A DNA stretch of 64,000 nucleotides from Lingula anatina (taxonomy: Eukaryota; Brachiopoda; Lingulata; Lingulida; Lingulidae): contig NW_019775388.1 in NCBI RefSeq assembly GCF_001039355.2, positions 268,861 through 332,860 of the forward strand. Direction: 5' to 3'. Both the position numbers and the translations under genes were made by a program. Of this stretch, positions 63,599 through 64,000 are shown piece after piece. The notes beneath the pieces were generated by a model. That model was given only the letters and a program-made list of their open reading frames with translations, did not search any database and had not been told where the DNA came from. Each line of letters starts with the position of its first letter. The first letter of the stretch is position 1.

Positions 63599-63606
63599 TG
63601 ACATCA
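63599..63606 (-). promoter_or_regulatory. second TRE of the jun1 type
   Basis: Identical TGACATCA (plus strand), 35 bp upstream of the proximal copy. Confidence 0.65.
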
Positions 63607-63686
63607 CTGCCATGTGACTTGAATAGACATTCGCGGACTTGACCTTTCACCCCGGCAACGTGTTGCATTGTGGGCCGCAAAATCCA

Positions 63687-63694
63687 TGACGTAT
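63687..63694. promoter_or_regulatory. CRE-like site
   Basis: TGACGTAT; a second CRE-like word, TGACGTGG, is at 63807-63814. Both have the TGACG half-site only. Confidence 0.35.
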
Positions 63695-63716
63695 ACTGTC
63701 TGCGTAACAGTTTTGC

Positions 63717-63726
63717 CCTTTTATGG
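63717..63726. promoter_or_regulatory. CArG box (SRF site)
   Basis: CCTTTTATGG fits CC(A/T)6GG perfectly. It is about 185 bp upstream of the TATA box and is a typical immediate-early gene element. Confidence 0.5.
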
Positions 63727-64000
63727 AAAGCGGGATTTCCCTTTTAGTTGGATGTGCCCTAGTTTCTAGCAGGTTCGGAGCGCAAAACAAATCAATATTC
63801 ATATCGTGACGTGGCAGTAAAATCGGAAATGACCTAGCATTCTTAGTGTACAGGTATTCTTGTTTGTGTAAACATTCGTGTTAAGGCCTGCCATAATTTA
63901 TAGACGCGCTTTTCAAGTAACTTCACGGTATATCATAAATAATGTACATGTACCGTATGTCTGAAATTTGTGGAACTCGGTGATGCCATTTTATTTAACA

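Noticed and set aside
1-64000. CRISPR arrays, operons, ribosome binding sites, viral insertions
   Set aside because: The window is animal nuclear DNA. No regular repeat-spacer array and no recognisable viral or retrotransposon polymerase reading frame was seen.

Overview
This window is nuclear DNA of an animal: AT-rich, with many introns, canonical GT-AG splice sites, long GT/CA/TA microsatellites and many small inverted-repeat DNA transposons. The five genes are conserved in bilaterians. The proteins are clear orthologues of vertebrate ones, but gene size, base composition and repeat content look like a marine invertebrate. A spiralian (mollusc, annelid or brachiopod) is my best guess; beyond 'bilaterian invertebrate' it is low confidence. 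All exon boundaries were assigned by hand from splice consensus, reading-frame continuity and recognised protein families.

Layout. (1) 1-25.8 kb, + strand: the Hedgehog receptor Patched, entered at the exon after the first membrane segment and complete to its stop (25 coding exons, 1198 residues). Its 3' UTR appears to contain an intron and a small minisatellite. (2) 26.9-36.7 kb, - strand: a thimet oligopeptidase/neurolysin (M3 peptidase), 17 coding exon positions, 714 residues. The exon carrying the zinc-binding HEFGH motif is present as two tandem alternatives, each 74 nt long, separated by only 30 nt. (3) 36.7-39.2 kb: intergenic space between divergent genes, largely filled by a 927-bp foldback element with arrays of CACCGCGGTG. 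(4) 39.2-42.0 kb, + strand: SLC35A5-like nucleotide-sugar transporter, 5 exons, 414 residues. (5) 42.4-61.7 kb, + strand: LRRC41/MUF1-like BC-box leucine-rich-repeat protein, 11 exons, 705 residues, with two introns of over 5 kb packed with simple repeats and transposon relics. (6) 62.5-63.3 kb, - strand: intronless Jun, convergent with LRRC41. Its promoter carries CCAAT, TRE-like, MEF2 and TATA sites in the order I know from the vertebrate c-jun promoter.

The genes do not form a functional cluster. Patched (Hedgehog signalling), the oligopeptidase (peptide turnover), SLC35A5 (Golgi nucleotide-sugar transport), LRRC41 (ubiquitin ligase adaptor) and Jun (AP-1) are ordinary neighbours. The most unusual items are the apparently mutually exclusive catalytic exons of the oligopeptidase, the set of foldback/MITE elements with readable target-site duplications, and the Jun promoter architecture.
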